Source: a virus
DNA length: 64,000 nt
Virus record (IMG/VR): IMGVR_UViG_3300023184_004167
Span: 62,001-126,000 of that record
Strand: one strand, 5' to 3'
Shown here: positions 45,669 to 54,319 of the stretch, in pieces
Position numbering within the stretch: position 1 is the first letter of the stretch
Layout of the letters: each line of letters starts with the position of its first letter
Position numbers and translations under genes: made by a program
Notes under the pieces: model-generated
Database searches by the model: none
Told to the model about the DNA's origin: nothing
Seen by the model: only the letters and a program-made list of their open reading frames with translations

Positions 45669-46090
45669 TATTTTTGAATTACAAACAATTTATTTTTTGA
45701 ATTTATCATATCAACCTCTTTCGCCTTAAAAACAGGTTCCTCCGTTTCTTTATAAACAAAACTATTATGTTTATATGGGTTATACGTAACAACATCTACC
45801 ATTGCTTCTTCAGGCATTTCATCACAAGGATATTGACAATAATCAATCAAATCACCAATTACAAATGCATGAACATTTTTAGATTTTTCATCTCTAACTC
45901 TTTCATTTCCTCTTTGTCTAACTCTAAATTCAACATTTTTTAATTTTAAATAGTCGGCGTGTAAGATTACTAAACCATTTTTTTGAACTGAGAATGTGTG
46001 TTTGTGTAAGTTATAGTATACCATAACCCTGTCTCCCAAAATTGAGTCAACCAACATTTTTTTCTGTGTTTCTGTTATTATTATTCTCAT
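45668..46090 (-). CDS. Conserved phage protein, neck/tail cluster
   Basis: A 140-residue protein. The core reads VMVYYNLHKHTFSVQKNGLV, then VEFRVRQRGNERVRDEKSKNVHAFVIG, a pattern I recognise from small proteins of marine T4-like and other phages without assigned function. The basic, aromatic composition could suit a nucleic-acid or capsid partner. It overlaps both neighbours (4 bases upstream, 1 base downstream), so its level is tied to the neck proteins. Confidence 0.5.
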   Translation of the reverse strand: MRIIITETQKKMLVDSILGDRVMVYYNLHKHTFSVQKNGLVILHADYLKLKNVEFRVRQRGNERVRDEKSKNVHAFVIGDLIDYCQYPCDEMPEEAMVDVVTYNPYKHNSFVYKETEEPVFKAKEVDMINSKNKLFVIQK

Positions 46091-46599
46091 ATTCCTTTAA
46101 AATCATTTTGACTAACGGGTGTTGCAACTATTGTTCTATAAAATGGTCTAATTCCTCCGTATGTGTGTTTATTATCTGAAACAACCCTACCATCATCGGA
46201 AACACTATAATATCTCACCTTATTTTCAGTTTCATAATACCCTATATAATCACCAAATAGTATGTCCACTTGTAAATCATCCAAAGTTTTTTGATAAATA
46301 GAGAAATTCATATTACCCGGTTCTTCTTGTCTCAATTTTGAACTACCTAATTTTTGATTGGTGGGGGCAACAATTTTAACCAAACCTTTTAATTCAACAG
46401 GGGGTAAAAACTTTTGTCCATCTTCAACAACCTCACCATAAACATCATCCGTTTTCGTTTTGTATCTATCAACTCTATATAGGACAACAGTAAAGTTCAT
46501 ATCACCTTCAAGCCATTCTTGACCCATACTGATATCTAAAGCATAATCTTCTCCACCAAAAAATCTACCCAACCTTGTTATCGGAACTAATTTTTGCAT
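46087..46599 (-). CDS. Neck / head-tail joining protein (gp14-like by position)
   Basis: A 170-residue protein, beta-rich: VLYRVDRYKTKTDDVYGEVV, then NFSIYQKTLDDLQVDILFGDYIGY and a GGIRPFYRTI end. Such short beta proteins with a tyrosine-rich end occur as head-completion or connector proteins. T4 gp14 is 256 residues. It leads the three-gene neck/tail unit, and TATTTAT is only 4 bases from its ATG. The plus-strand SNF2 gene starts 51 bases away in the opposite direction. Confidence 0.45.
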   Translation of the reverse strand: MQKLVPITRLGRFFGGEDYALDISMGQEWLEGDMNFTVVLYRVDRYKTKTDDVYGEVVEDGQKFLPPVELKGLVKIVAPTNQKLGSSKLRQEEPGNMNFSIYQKTLDDLQVDILFGDYIGYYETENKVRYYSVSDDGRVVSDNKHTYGGIRPFYRTIVATPVSQNDFKGI

Positions 46600-46603
46600 A
46601 TTG

Positions 46604-46610
46604 ATAAATA
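46604..46610 (-). promoter_or_regulatory. TATTTAT element abutting the neck gene start
   Basis: TATTTAT-CAAT-ATG: 4 bases from the start codon at 46599, the same near-leaderless spacing as at 48416 and 61833. Confidence 0.4.
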
Positions 46611-46650
46611 TATAAATTATAACTATATTTAAGATAATTTTTATTCATTA

Positions 46651-48402
46651 ATGGAAATAAGCTTAGAATCAAAGGCATTAACTATTCTTGAAACTTACGA
46701 AGGGTCAAACAATCATATATTGGAACTTAAAAGAAAGTCCCAAATTAACAGAAAATTCTACCCAACAAGAAGTCAATCGGAGTATATTATATCTAACCAT
46801 ACTAAACAACCAAAAGTTGCCAAGAAATGGGCAGTTCTTGATGCATACTTCGCTCAGAAGTTTGCTGATGATAAATTATATCCCATTGTTCCTGAAAAAG
46901 TTTATGTTGAAAAGATATTGGCGGAAAAAGAAAAGGCTTATCATATTTGGGGTAAGATGTTTGAAAAAGAAGAACTTCACGAATTTTGGTTACCAAAGGC
47001 CTCAATCATTAAAGACAATACAGTAAAGAATGTTGTTATTAACTATGAAAAATATTCCAATCGTCCCCCACTTGAACATCAAAAAGAAGCAATCCAAAAA
47101 TTAGTTGAAAACAAAAGATTTATCCTTGCTGATGACATGGGATTGGGTAAGACAACTTCCACAATTATTGCGGCGTTAGAGGCTGGTGCAAAAAAAATAT
47201 TAATAATCTGTCCGGCGACCCTTAAAATAAATTGGAAGAGAGAAATTGAAAACTATTCCAACAAAGATGTTTTTATTGCGGAAAGTAAAACCTTTTCAAC
47301 TGAGCATGATTTTGTGATAATAAACTATGATATAATAAAAAATTTCCACGATGTTAAAAATAAAGAAAATTCCGAAATTCTTAAGTCCAATTTTGATTTG
47401 GTTATTGTTGACGAAGCGCACTATATTAAAAATGCTCAAGCTCAGCGAACAAAATTAATAAATGATTTTGTTAAAGATATTGATAGGTTGTGGTTATTAA
47501 CGGGAACTCCGATGACATCTCGCCCCATTGATTATTATAATCTTTTAAGTTTGGTTGATTCACCATCAGCAAAAAATTGGATGGCTTATGTTATTAGATA
47601 TTGTGCTGGGTATCAATTTAAGGTTGGACCTAGAAAAATATGGAATGTAATGGGAGCCTCTAACTTGGAGGAACTAAGGGATAGAACATCAGGGACAATA
47701 TTAAGAAGACTTAAAGAAGATGTATTAGATTTACCCGATAAAATTATTACCCCCGTTTATTTGAGATTAAAATCAAAATTATATGAGGAATTAATGGGTG
47801 ATTATTATAATTGGTATGAAAAAAACCCTGATGAATCAAAATCACTTACTGTTCAGTTTTCAAAACTTACTAAAGTTAGACAAGTTATTGCAGATGAAAA
47901 AATTTTACATACCATTGAACTTGCTGAAAATATTATAGAACAAGATAAAAAAGTTATCATATTTTGTAATTTTACCGATTCATTAAATAAAATTGTTGAA
48001 CACTTTGGTAAATCAGCCGTTAAACTTGATGGTTCAATGTCAAAACCAGAAAGACAAAGGAGTGTTGATGAGTTTCAAGATAACCCAAAGGTAAAAGTAT
48101 TTGTTGGGAATATTAGGGCGGCCGGAGTAGGTATTACCTTAACAGCCGCTGAAGCGGTGATAATGAATGACTTATCTTTTCTTCCCTCAGACCACGCTCA
48201 ATCCGAAGACAGGGCATATAGATATGGACAAAAAAATAATGTATTAGTTTACTACCCTATTTTTGAGAATAGTGTAGAGGGGGTTATATATGATATTATC
48301 AATGCAAAGAAACAAGTTATTGCAACAGTAATGGGGGATAATCAAAATATTGCTGACGCAGCAGAAGAAATTTTACAAAAAATAAACAATTTAAGAAATT
48401 AA
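46651..48402 (+). CDS. SNF2-family DNA helicase/translocase
   Basis: A 583-residue superfamily 2 ATPase. Motif I is DDMGLGKTT (161-169), motif II is VDEAH (253-257), motif III is LLTGTPM, and the C-terminal lobe has VIIFCNFTDSLNKIV and a QSEDRAYRYGQKN motif VI. The RLKEDVLDLP linker is characteristic of SMARCAL1/HARP-like SNF2 proteins, which anneal or remodel forks. A role like that of T4 UvsW or Dda in recombination is plausible. It is the first long gene of the plus-strand island and is followed 24 bases later by the neck gene gp13. Confidence 0.88.
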   Translation: MEISLESKALTILETYEGSNNHILELKRKSQINRKFYPTRSQSEYIISNHTKQPKVAKKWAVLDAYFAQKFADDKLYPIVPEKVYVEKILAEKEKAYHIWGKMFEKEELHEFWLPKASIIKDNTVKNVVINYEKYSNRPPLEHQKEAIQKLVENKRFILADDMGLGKTTSTIIAALEAGAKKILIICPATLKINWKREIENYSNKDVFIAESKTFSTEHDFVIINYDIIKNFHDVKNKENSEILKSNFDLVIVDEAHYIKNAQAQRTKLINDFVKDIDRLWLLTGTPMTSRPIDYYNLLSLVDSPSAKNWMAYVIRYCAGYQFKVGPRKIWNVMGASNLEELRDRTSGTILRRLKEDVLDLPDKIITPVYLRLKSKLYEELMGDYYNWYEKNPDESKSLTVQFSKLTKVRQVIADEKILHTIELAENIIEQDKKVIIFCNFTDSLNKIVEHFGKSAVKLDGSMSKPERQRSVDEFQDNPKVKVFVGNIRAAGVGITLTAAEAVIMNDLSFLPSDHAQSEDRAYRYGQKNNVLVYYPIFENSVEGVIYDIINAKKQVIATVMGDNQNIADAAEEILQKINNLRN

Positions 48403-48415
48403 TCTTTTTTGTAAA

Positions 48416-48422
48416 TATTTAT
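48416..48422 (+). promoter_or_regulatory. TATTTAT element abutting the gp13-like start
   Basis: TATTTAT-TAAT-ATG on the plus strand, 4 bases before the start at 48427. It shows that the motif follows gene direction and not strand. Confidence 0.45.
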
Positions 48423-48426
48423 TAAT

Positions 48427-49545
48427 ATGTCAGTAATCCAAGAACCCGAAAGGTCAAAAATTTATACCCGAATTAAACACCTATTAGGTGCTCCTATTAG
48501 AAGTGTTGAAATTGAAGATGAAATGATGGATTCTTTAATGGAACTATCAATTCAAGATTATGAACAATATATTCAAGATTGGTTGATTGAAACCAATTGG
48601 ACTAACTTAGTCAATCTTGATATGAGTAAACAATCTGTCGCGAACGCCTTAATTACAAGGACGTTTGACTTTGAAAAACAATTTCAATTTGCATACTCTA
48701 AAATTGTGGGACTCCAAGCCGTTGGGCCTTGGACTCTTAAAAAAGATTTCATCACATTAGAAAAAAATGTTCAAACATATGAAATTCCTGCGGGAAGAGA
48801 AATTAATGAACTACTTTGGTTTGCTAATAACACCTCTTCATTATTTGGGCCATTCGGTATGATGGGTGGCGGATTTGACGGAGCAGGACTTGGCGCGAAT
48901 CAAACGGGTTATGCTCAATTTGGTTCTCAAGGTTCTTTCTTTATGATGTCAGGGTTTGATTATTTGGTGAGAGCACAAGAAGCAAATATTCTTAATAGAA
49001 TTTTAGGTGGTAGTTTAACATATAGGGTAACAGCATCACTTGATGGTAAAAAATTAATTCACCTTATGAATACACCTGGTGGTAGATTTAACTGGTCAAC
49101 ATATAGTTCATATGTTGGTAGTAAAGTTTGGTATTGGTATTATGAGGTTGACGGAGCAGATAGAGATAGTTGTTTGAGATTAAATCCCGATATTATTAGA
49201 TTACCTTCAGATGTTCCATTAGATGCGTTATCTTGGCAAGATTTGAATGAACCCGCTCAACAATGGGTTAGAAGGTGGTTTACAGCATATGTTAAGGAAA
49301 CTTTAGGAAGAGTTAGAGGAAAATATAGTGGTAATTTAAAGACACCCGACTCCGAAATTCAATTGGAATACCAAAGTTTACAAACTGAAGGTAAAGATGA
49401 AAAATTAAAACTTCTTGAAGAATTACAATTAAGATTAGAAAGACTCCGTCCTGAAAAGCAAATGGAGAAAGAAGCATTAATTGCTGAAAATTTAAATAAA
49501 CAACTTAAGTTTAGAGCGTTCCAAAGACAAATATATGTAATTTAA
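48427..49545 (+). CDS. Head completion / neck protein, gp13-like
   Basis: A 372-residue protein. The C-terminal third has the gp13-like pattern of T4-type phages: DALSWQDLNEPAQQWVRRWFTAYVKETLGRVRGKYSGNL, followed by an amphipathic helix ending KFRAFQRQIYV. The N-terminal part (RSKIYTRIKHLLGAPIRSVEI, then SIQDYEQYIQDWL) is helical, and the middle carries a Gly-rich loop. gp13 closes the filled head and docks the tail. T4 gp13 is 309 residues. It is separated from the rest of the neck genes by a strand switch. Confidence 0.7.
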   Translation: MSVIQEPERSKIYTRIKHLLGAPIRSVEIEDEMMDSLMELSIQDYEQYIQDWLIETNWTNLVNLDMSKQSVANALITRTFDFEKQFQFAYSKIVGLQAVGPWTLKKDFITLEKNVQTYEIPAGREINELLWFANNTSSLFGPFGMMGGGFDGAGLGANQTGYAQFGSQGSFFMMSGFDYLVRAQEANILNRILGGSLTYRVTASLDGKKLIHLMNTPGGRFNWSTYSSYVGSKVWYWYYEVDGADRDSCLRLNPDIIRLPSDVPLDALSWQDLNEPAQQWVRRWFTAYVKETLGRVRGKYSGNLKTPDSEIQLEYQSLQTEGKDEKLKLLEELQLRLERLRPEKQMEKEALIAENLNKQLKFRAFQRQIYVI

Positions 49546-49579
49546 TTTACTAATTAAATTATATTAATATAATACATAT

Positions 49580-49915
49580 ATGCCAATCATTAAATCAATA
49601 CCCATACAGAGAAGAATCAATGGGTTAGTTGTTAATACATCCGAAGTATCCATTGTTTCTGAAAGAGAATATAAAACAATGGGTGAAGAATGTATTATTG
49701 TTAAAGGTTTATTTGAGGCCACAATATATTTAGATTCTTCAACAACAGAACACATTGTAATCAAAGCATTAATCCAAACAATTATTAAACCACTTGTTGG
49801 TAAAATTGATGAACAATATGATGAAATCTTTGCTGACAAAGGTTCTTGTATTGAATTCAGATTCTGTGAAGGAAACTGGTATATTTTAAGTTCTGATGGA
49901 TTGAAATCCTCTTAA
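49580..49915 (+). CDS. Small structural-type protein, unknown
   Basis: A 111-residue protein of unknown family. The C-terminus (EFRFCEGNWYILSSDGLKSS) resembles the terminal phrase of several phage virion proteins. It has no signal peptide. It follows gp13 by 34 bases and ends in a convergent TTAA overlap with the DNA polymerase gene. A long opposite-strand frame exists here, but frame continuity, spacing and the C-terminal phrase favour the plus-strand reading. Confidence 0.55.
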   Translation: MPIIKSIPIQRRINGLVVNTSEVSIVSEREYKTMGEECIIVKGLFEATIYLDSSTTEHIVIKALIQTIIKPLVGKIDEQYDEIFADKGSCIEFRFCEGNWYILSSDGLKSS

Positions 49916-52614
49916 ACTTTATCTTCCCACCCTTCTTCAGCAAACTCATAGATATAGTTAGGTTCAATACCTCTTCTTTCCCAAAACTTTAATTCGGCTT
50001 CAGTAATAGTTAATAAGTCCTCAACACTATCTTGGTCTTGTGGTTCAAATGGAATACCATTAATTAATTCACATTGTGATGTTGTAAATATCCCTCTTTG
50101 TTCTGGGTCTGTAACCAATAAACTATCTCTAACTTCTTGGTTAAATACAATTAACAACGGCTCAATTTTTTTGTTAAAAGTTGATATTGCTCTTGGAACA
50201 TTATATTCACCAGTTAATTCAGGATTCTTTTCAATATCTGCCGGATTTAATAAATAACAATTTATCTGAACTCCGTCACCTTTCTTTTGAACATCTCCGT
50301 GTGATGCCTTAATACCATTATTAACATAAGTTATAACATCACCAAGATTAACATTTAAATTATTTTGAATTGATAATTCCATGTGTGCCATTCTACTCAT
50401 ACTATTACCTGCCTTAGTTTTAGTTGATAATCTCTTCTTATAGTCATCAAGACTTAACTTAACTTTAGCTCTTTGGGCAATCTTACTTAATGGAATTTGT
50501 TTATCAAATATCTTTTGTAGGTATTCATAGTAATGTTCAACAAACTCTTTACCCTTACCTTCTAATAATAATTTAATTGCTTTATCCAAGTATTCTTCAA
50601 TATAAAGGGGGAGTTTTTTACTCTTAATGGAATTACCTGTAAGTTTAATCTTACCATTTGATTCCATAACCGCATAGTTTTTTCTTGATAAGTTAATACA
50701 ACTATCCCAAGTACCATCACAATCTAATGCCATCTCACCTCTTTGGAATATGTCATTGAATTCGGCAACATCCGCATAATAACCCGTGTATTCTTTACCC
50801 TCCTTAACTTTCCAATTTAAACCTTTACCGACATACTTCCTTATTTCAACACCATCCGGTATTGAGAAGTTCATACCATCCGTATCGCACACAAGTGGGG
50901 TATATCCCTTCTTTGTGAAAAATCTTAACATCTGACGTAGGTATTGTCTACCAGTACAAGTTATCTGTTCACCCATATACATATCACCCCAAGCAAACAC
51001 CTGTGGTGCTGATAATGCTCCGAACATGGAATTTATAAATATTTTAATCGGAAGTTGCTTGTTTGAATAAGATGCAGATTTTGATGGGTCTGACTCATAA
51101 TGTTCCTCGGCAAGTTGTTTGTATTTAATACGGGTATCACGGAAATACTTTAACATCCCTTTCATTGCACCCGTTACATCGCAAGTTGGGAACACATCGT
51201 GAACCAATTGTATTGACGGATAAAGAGAACTAAAATCCAATTTCAATACATTCTTTGAGAACCCCACCATTAATAATCTTGATAGTCCACCCACAAAGTC
51301 TGTCTTACTTTCTTTTGCCGGAATCGCCAACTTATGTTTATAACTCCAAGCCAACATTAACATCTTCCATAAGGTTGCGGTTCCCATTGTTGAAACCCTC
51401 TCATATGTTGTTGGAATCATTGCCGCAAGCAAGAATGAACCCTGATTAAATTCTTGGTCAACAAGTAATGTTTCATCCAAATCATCTTCAAGATATAACT
51501 CAACCAATCTATCTCCCGTTACTTTCTTATAAACACCAGGAAACTTAACATCCAAGTCTTGGTAGTCAGCAGATTTCTTATATTTTCCGTTTGTTGTGTT
51601 TAACCAATATTCTTCTTTATTAAGAAATAATTTACCAATGTCGGTATGTTCAATATAAACCCTATCCGCGGCTTCAGCCTTAATGTATTTTGTAATATAT
51701 TTCAAACCAGCACTCTTAATACTTGAATTGATTGCCTGTGCTCTACGAACAGAATGGATAATATCAATCACATTATAACCCCATATTTGTGTCTGTTGAA
51801 ACTCTTCCACCTCATTGGCAAGTTTTAACATACTACTCTTTTGATTTATAGAATGGTCAGGATGGAGGGAACGACAAATCTTTTTAATAGATAACCCAAG
51901 AATCTTACATCTTTCAAATATCCAAAACCAATCAAAGTTTGCAGAATTATAACCACCAATTATACTTGGTTTGAGTTCATCAATAACCCTAAAGAATTCT
52001 ATGATTGCACCCCTTTCTTGAGTTTCATCAATACATTCAATAACTCTATTATATCCTTTATTGGTTTTAATCCCAATCATAAATATTCTACCCTGAGATG
52101 GTTCTAATGATGTTGTCTCCAAATCAAATACAAGTCTGGTTACTTCATTGTAATTCTCATATCCCTTGAATAGTCGTTTTTCTCTTGAAATAAGGTATTG
52201 CTCAACGGGGGGTAGTATCTGTATCTTATCTTTTGCTTTGTCTCCCCAGGGGTCTAATTGTCCGTCTCTGAAGAATTGTATCAATTCCCTATATCCTTTT
52301 AAAGATTTAACCATAAATGTTAAACCTTTTTCTAATCTTTCATTACCATTTGTTTCTAATTTTTCTATGACAATACCATATTTGGACATCGCCTCTTTCT
52401 GCAAAGCCTTGGAGTTTTGATAGAAATTTAAATTACGTAAATCACCCACCCAAGCAAATGGGGTAAAGGTGTCTTTTCTTATTTCTTTTCCTTTTCCGGG
52501 GATTTCTTTAATCTTATAGATGGAGTTGCTCGCGTAGTCATACTCTATTGCAGTTATAAATTCTTCTGGGTCTCCTCCGTGTAAGAAGGACTCAATTTCT
52601 TGGTTGTCAATCAT
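49912..52614 (-). CDS. DNA polymerase, family B (T4 gp43-like)
   Basis: A 900-residue replicative polymerase with proofreading, the same length as T4 gp43 (898). Exonuclease motifs: FDLETTSLEP (D164, E166), the NSANFDWFW region (N223, D228), and YLEDDLDETLL. Polymerase motif A is LKLDFSSLYPS (D460), motif B is KQLPIKIFINSMFGAL (K519 to about 534), motif C is CDTDGMNF (D577, D579), with Gly where Ser is usual. The pair of catalytic Asp is intact. TATTTAT lies 64 bases upstream, with a perfect palindrome in the leader. Confidence 0.93.
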   Translation of the reverse strand: MIDNQEIESFLHGGDPEEFITAIEYDYASNSIYKIKEIPGKGKEIRKDTFTPFAWVGDLRNLNFYQNSKALQKEAMSKYGIVIEKLETNGNERLEKGLTFMVKSLKGYRELIQFFRDGQLDPWGDKAKDKIQILPPVEQYLISREKRLFKGYENYNEVTRLVFDLETTSLEPSQGRIFMIGIKTNKGYNRVIECIDETQERGAIIEFFRVIDELKPSIIGGYNSANFDWFWIFERCKILGLSIKKICRSLHPDHSINQKSSMLKLANEVEEFQQTQIWGYNVIDIIHSVRRAQAINSSIKSAGLKYITKYIKAEAADRVYIEHTDIGKLFLNKEEYWLNTTNGKYKKSADYQDLDVKFPGVYKKVTGDRLVELYLEDDLDETLLVDQEFNQGSFLLAAMIPTTYERVSTMGTATLWKMLMLAWSYKHKLAIPAKESKTDFVGGLSRLLMVGFSKNVLKLDFSSLYPSIQLVHDVFPTCDVTGAMKGMLKYFRDTRIKYKQLAEEHYESDPSKSASYSNKQLPIKIFINSMFGALSAPQVFAWGDMYMGEQITCTGRQYLRQMLRFFTKKGYTPLVCDTDGMNFSIPDGVEIRKYVGKGLNWKVKEGKEYTGYYADVAEFNDIFQRGEMALDCDGTWDSCINLSRKNYAVMESNGKIKLTGNSIKSKKLPLYIEEYLDKAIKLLLEGKGKEFVEHYYEYLQKIFDKQIPLSKIAQRAKVKLSLDDYKKRLSTKTKAGNSMSRMAHMELSIQNNLNVNLGDVITYVNNGIKASHGDVQKKGDGVQINCYLLNPADIEKNPELTGEYNVPRAISTFNKKIEPLLIVFNQEVRDSLLVTDPEQRGIFTTSQCELINGIPFEPQDQDSVEDLLTITEAELKFWERRGIEPNYIYEFAEEGWEDKV

Positions 52615-52641
52615 ATTTTAATTAAGAGTGGGATATTAGCT

Positions 52642-52657
52642 TTCACAACATTGTGAA
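52642..52657. promoter_or_regulatory. Perfect palindrome in the DNA polymerase leader
   Basis: TTCACAA-CA-TTGTGAA (52642-52657), 28 bases upstream of the polymerase ATG and 20 bases downstream of the TATTTAT element. It could be an operator for a dimeric protein or an RNA hairpin with a 6-base loop, recalling autogenous control of T4 gp43; neither is shown. Confidence 0.4.
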
Positions 52658-52677
52658 GTTTGCCTTACTCATTACCT

Positions 52678-52684
52678 ATAAATA
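52678..52684 (-). promoter_or_regulatory. TATTTAT promoter-like element of the polymerase gene
   Basis: TTATATTTATAGG, 64 bases upstream of the polymerase ATG, the longest leader of the set; it contains the palindrome at 52642-52657. Confidence 0.4.
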
Positions 52685-52717
52685 TAATTAACTAAACTTG
52701 ATTAGTCAAAATCAATT

Positions 52718-53056
52718 TTATTTTTTAAAAAATTTACTTATATCTAAACTTTTTAAATATTCTTCTTTTTTACTTACTCTATTATTCATTATAGATTGCA
52801 ATTTTGGTGATATATTTTTTCTTGGTTTCATTGCAGATAGCAGAGCCCTTTCTTCATCAGACATTGGTTTACCTTTTTGCGGATTAATAATTTCCTTTAA
52901 TTGTTCTGGTAAAAACACACCATTTAATGCCGTTTTAGCTGTTTCACACTCTAAGTATGTCATTTCAAACGCATCTTTAATATCATCAACCCACGTTTCA
53001 GTTTCAACTGATTTAAGGTATTTATTATCTGTTGTTCTTTTTATTATCTTTATCAT
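52718..53056 (-). CDS. Small phage protein, unknown
   Basis: A 112-residue, charged, mostly helical protein (KIIKRTTDNKYLKSVETE, then YLECETAKTALNGVF, and a KK-rich tail ending DISKFFKK). No family recognised. The beginning, with MIKIIKRTTDNKY, resembles small non-virion proteins scattered through phage genomes. It lies between the fibre gene and the polymerase. A 125-residue plus-strand frame covers the same bases but is hydrophobic and codon-poor, as antisense shadows are. Confidence 0.5.
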   Translation of the reverse strand: MIKIIKRTTDNKYLKSVETETWVDDIKDAFEMTYLECETAKTALNGVFLPEQLKEIINPQKGKPMSDEERALLSAMKPRKNISPKLQSIMNNRVSKKEEYLKSLDISKFFKK

Positions 53057-53076
53057 AATTTTATTTTTTTATTGAT

Positions 53077-54297
53077 TTAAAGGTCACTATAAACTAAAAA
53101 TGTTAATTCACCCGTACAAAATAAGTTTTTGATATCTTTTGACATTCTCATTATAATACCGCCTGGCCCACCCTCAGAGAATGATATATCATACATTTTG
53201 CTTTGTGGGTCATTATTTAACAATGTTATTAATTCAGACATGTTATTAACAGTAGATGTGTTGTCAGCATAAATACTTGTTAAATAACTACCATTACAAA
53301 ATAACGCCAAGCTCACATAATTAAAAGGAAAAGAATCATCAAGTGCCCCATATATATCAAGATATTCTTTTTTAAATTGTATTTGAATAGGTGTAAAGTA
53401 TAGTAAGTTATCTAAATACGCAGGGCCTGGACCTGCACACACATCAGTGACAGTTAAATATAAAGAATCATTAGGTAAATAATCATAACCAACACCAATT
53501 GTTAAAAGTGGTGAAAAAGGACAACCAAAAAAATCAAAAGGATATACCGATTGAGCATTTGTATATATGTCATTTCTTGGAAATTCATTAAAGTATGTAA
53601 AAGGAATGTCAGAACGATACCCAATATAATAACCAACATCATCATGAATCCAATCAATATCAAACCCTAGTGAATTTTCTAAAACACGGGAAACAATATC
53701 ACCACCTGACACTAATTGAGAACCTTCCCCCCAATACGATGGTACATCACCAGTTGCAATAAACACACATCCCGTTTCAGTGGGTGTTAAATCAGTAACA
53801 GTAATTGTTATATTATTTTCAGGAGTACTACCACTAAGTTCAGTTCCTAATATTGTTATTGTGTCTCCCACAACATAATCAACTCCACTAGTTACAACAC
53901 TAATTGAAATATATGTCGTTCCGCACCAATAAACATCAAAAGATGCCCCACTACCCAAACCACTTGTTGTTCCTGTAACACCAGTAAATGCTGCGTAACC
54001 TACCCCTGGGGCGGTCCCAACATAATCAAAATTAAGAGTTCCCCCACTTATAATATCAGCAACATTATAAAAATTATCATCGCTCACATAATTTGTAATA
54101 GTATATGTTTCACCAATTATTAATTGACCACCAAAGTCATCTATACTAGTTCCTGTAATTGAACCTGTTTGACTTAATAACGCTTTATAAGTACCTACAC
54201 TATTTGTTGAACCCGTAACAATTATATTTCCATTAATTGTCAAATCACCCGTTATGGTTTGTCCTGTTAAATTATTTACAATGTATTTTGTTCCCAT
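53077..54297 (-). CDS. Fibre-like virion protein with shared repeat modules
   Basis: A 406-residue protein with a fibre-type N-terminus (VNNLTGQTITGDLTINGNIIV), a phrase common in trimeric tail fibres. Residues about 60-90 and 175-195 (GETYTITNYVSDDNFYNVADI, GCVFIATGDVPSYW) recur in the 1207-residue beta-solenoid protein; residues about 118-170 (SGVDYVVGDTITILGTEL) recur in the 1811-residue baseplate protein. TATTTAT lies 14 bases upstream. No enzymatic motif. Likely a tail fibre or baseplate decoration. Confidence 0.62.
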   Translation of the reverse strand: MGTKYIVNNLTGQTITGDLTINGNIIVTGSTNSVGTYKALLSQTGSITGTSIDDFGGQLIIGETYTITNYVSDDNFYNVADIISGGTLNFDYVGTAPGVGYAAFTGVTGTTSGLGSGASFDVYWCGTTYISISVVTSGVDYVVGDTITILGTELSGSTPENNITITVTDLTPTETGCVFIATGDVPSYWGEGSQLVSGGDIVSRVLENSLGFDIDWIHDDVGYYIGYRSDIPFTYFNEFPRNDIYTNAQSVYPFDFFGCPFSPLLTIGVGYDYLPNDSLYLTVTDVCAGPGPAYLDNLLYFTPIQIQFKKEYLDIYGALDDSFPFNYVSLALFCNGSYLTSIYADNTSTVNNMSELITLLNNDPQSKMYDISFSEGGPGGIIMRMSKDIKNLFCTGELTFLVYSDL

Positions 54298-54310
54298 TTT
54301 TCTTTATTTA

Positions 54311-54317
54311 ATAAATA
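54311..54317 (-). promoter_or_regulatory. TATTTAT promoter-like element
   Basis: AAATATTTATTAAATAAAG, 14 bases upstream of the 406-residue fibre gene. Confidence 0.45.
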
Positions 54318-54319
54318 TT

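Noticed and set aside
49564-49839. 91-residue minus-strand frame opposite the 111-residue gene
   Set aside because: The plus-strand frame has better spacing to gp13 and a phage-like C-terminus; the minus frame has no motif.
52698-53075. 125-residue plus-strand frame overlapping the 112-residue gene
   Set aside because: Hydrophobic, Phe/Leu/Ile-heavy composition without motif, fully antisense to a charged, normal-looking minus-strand protein.
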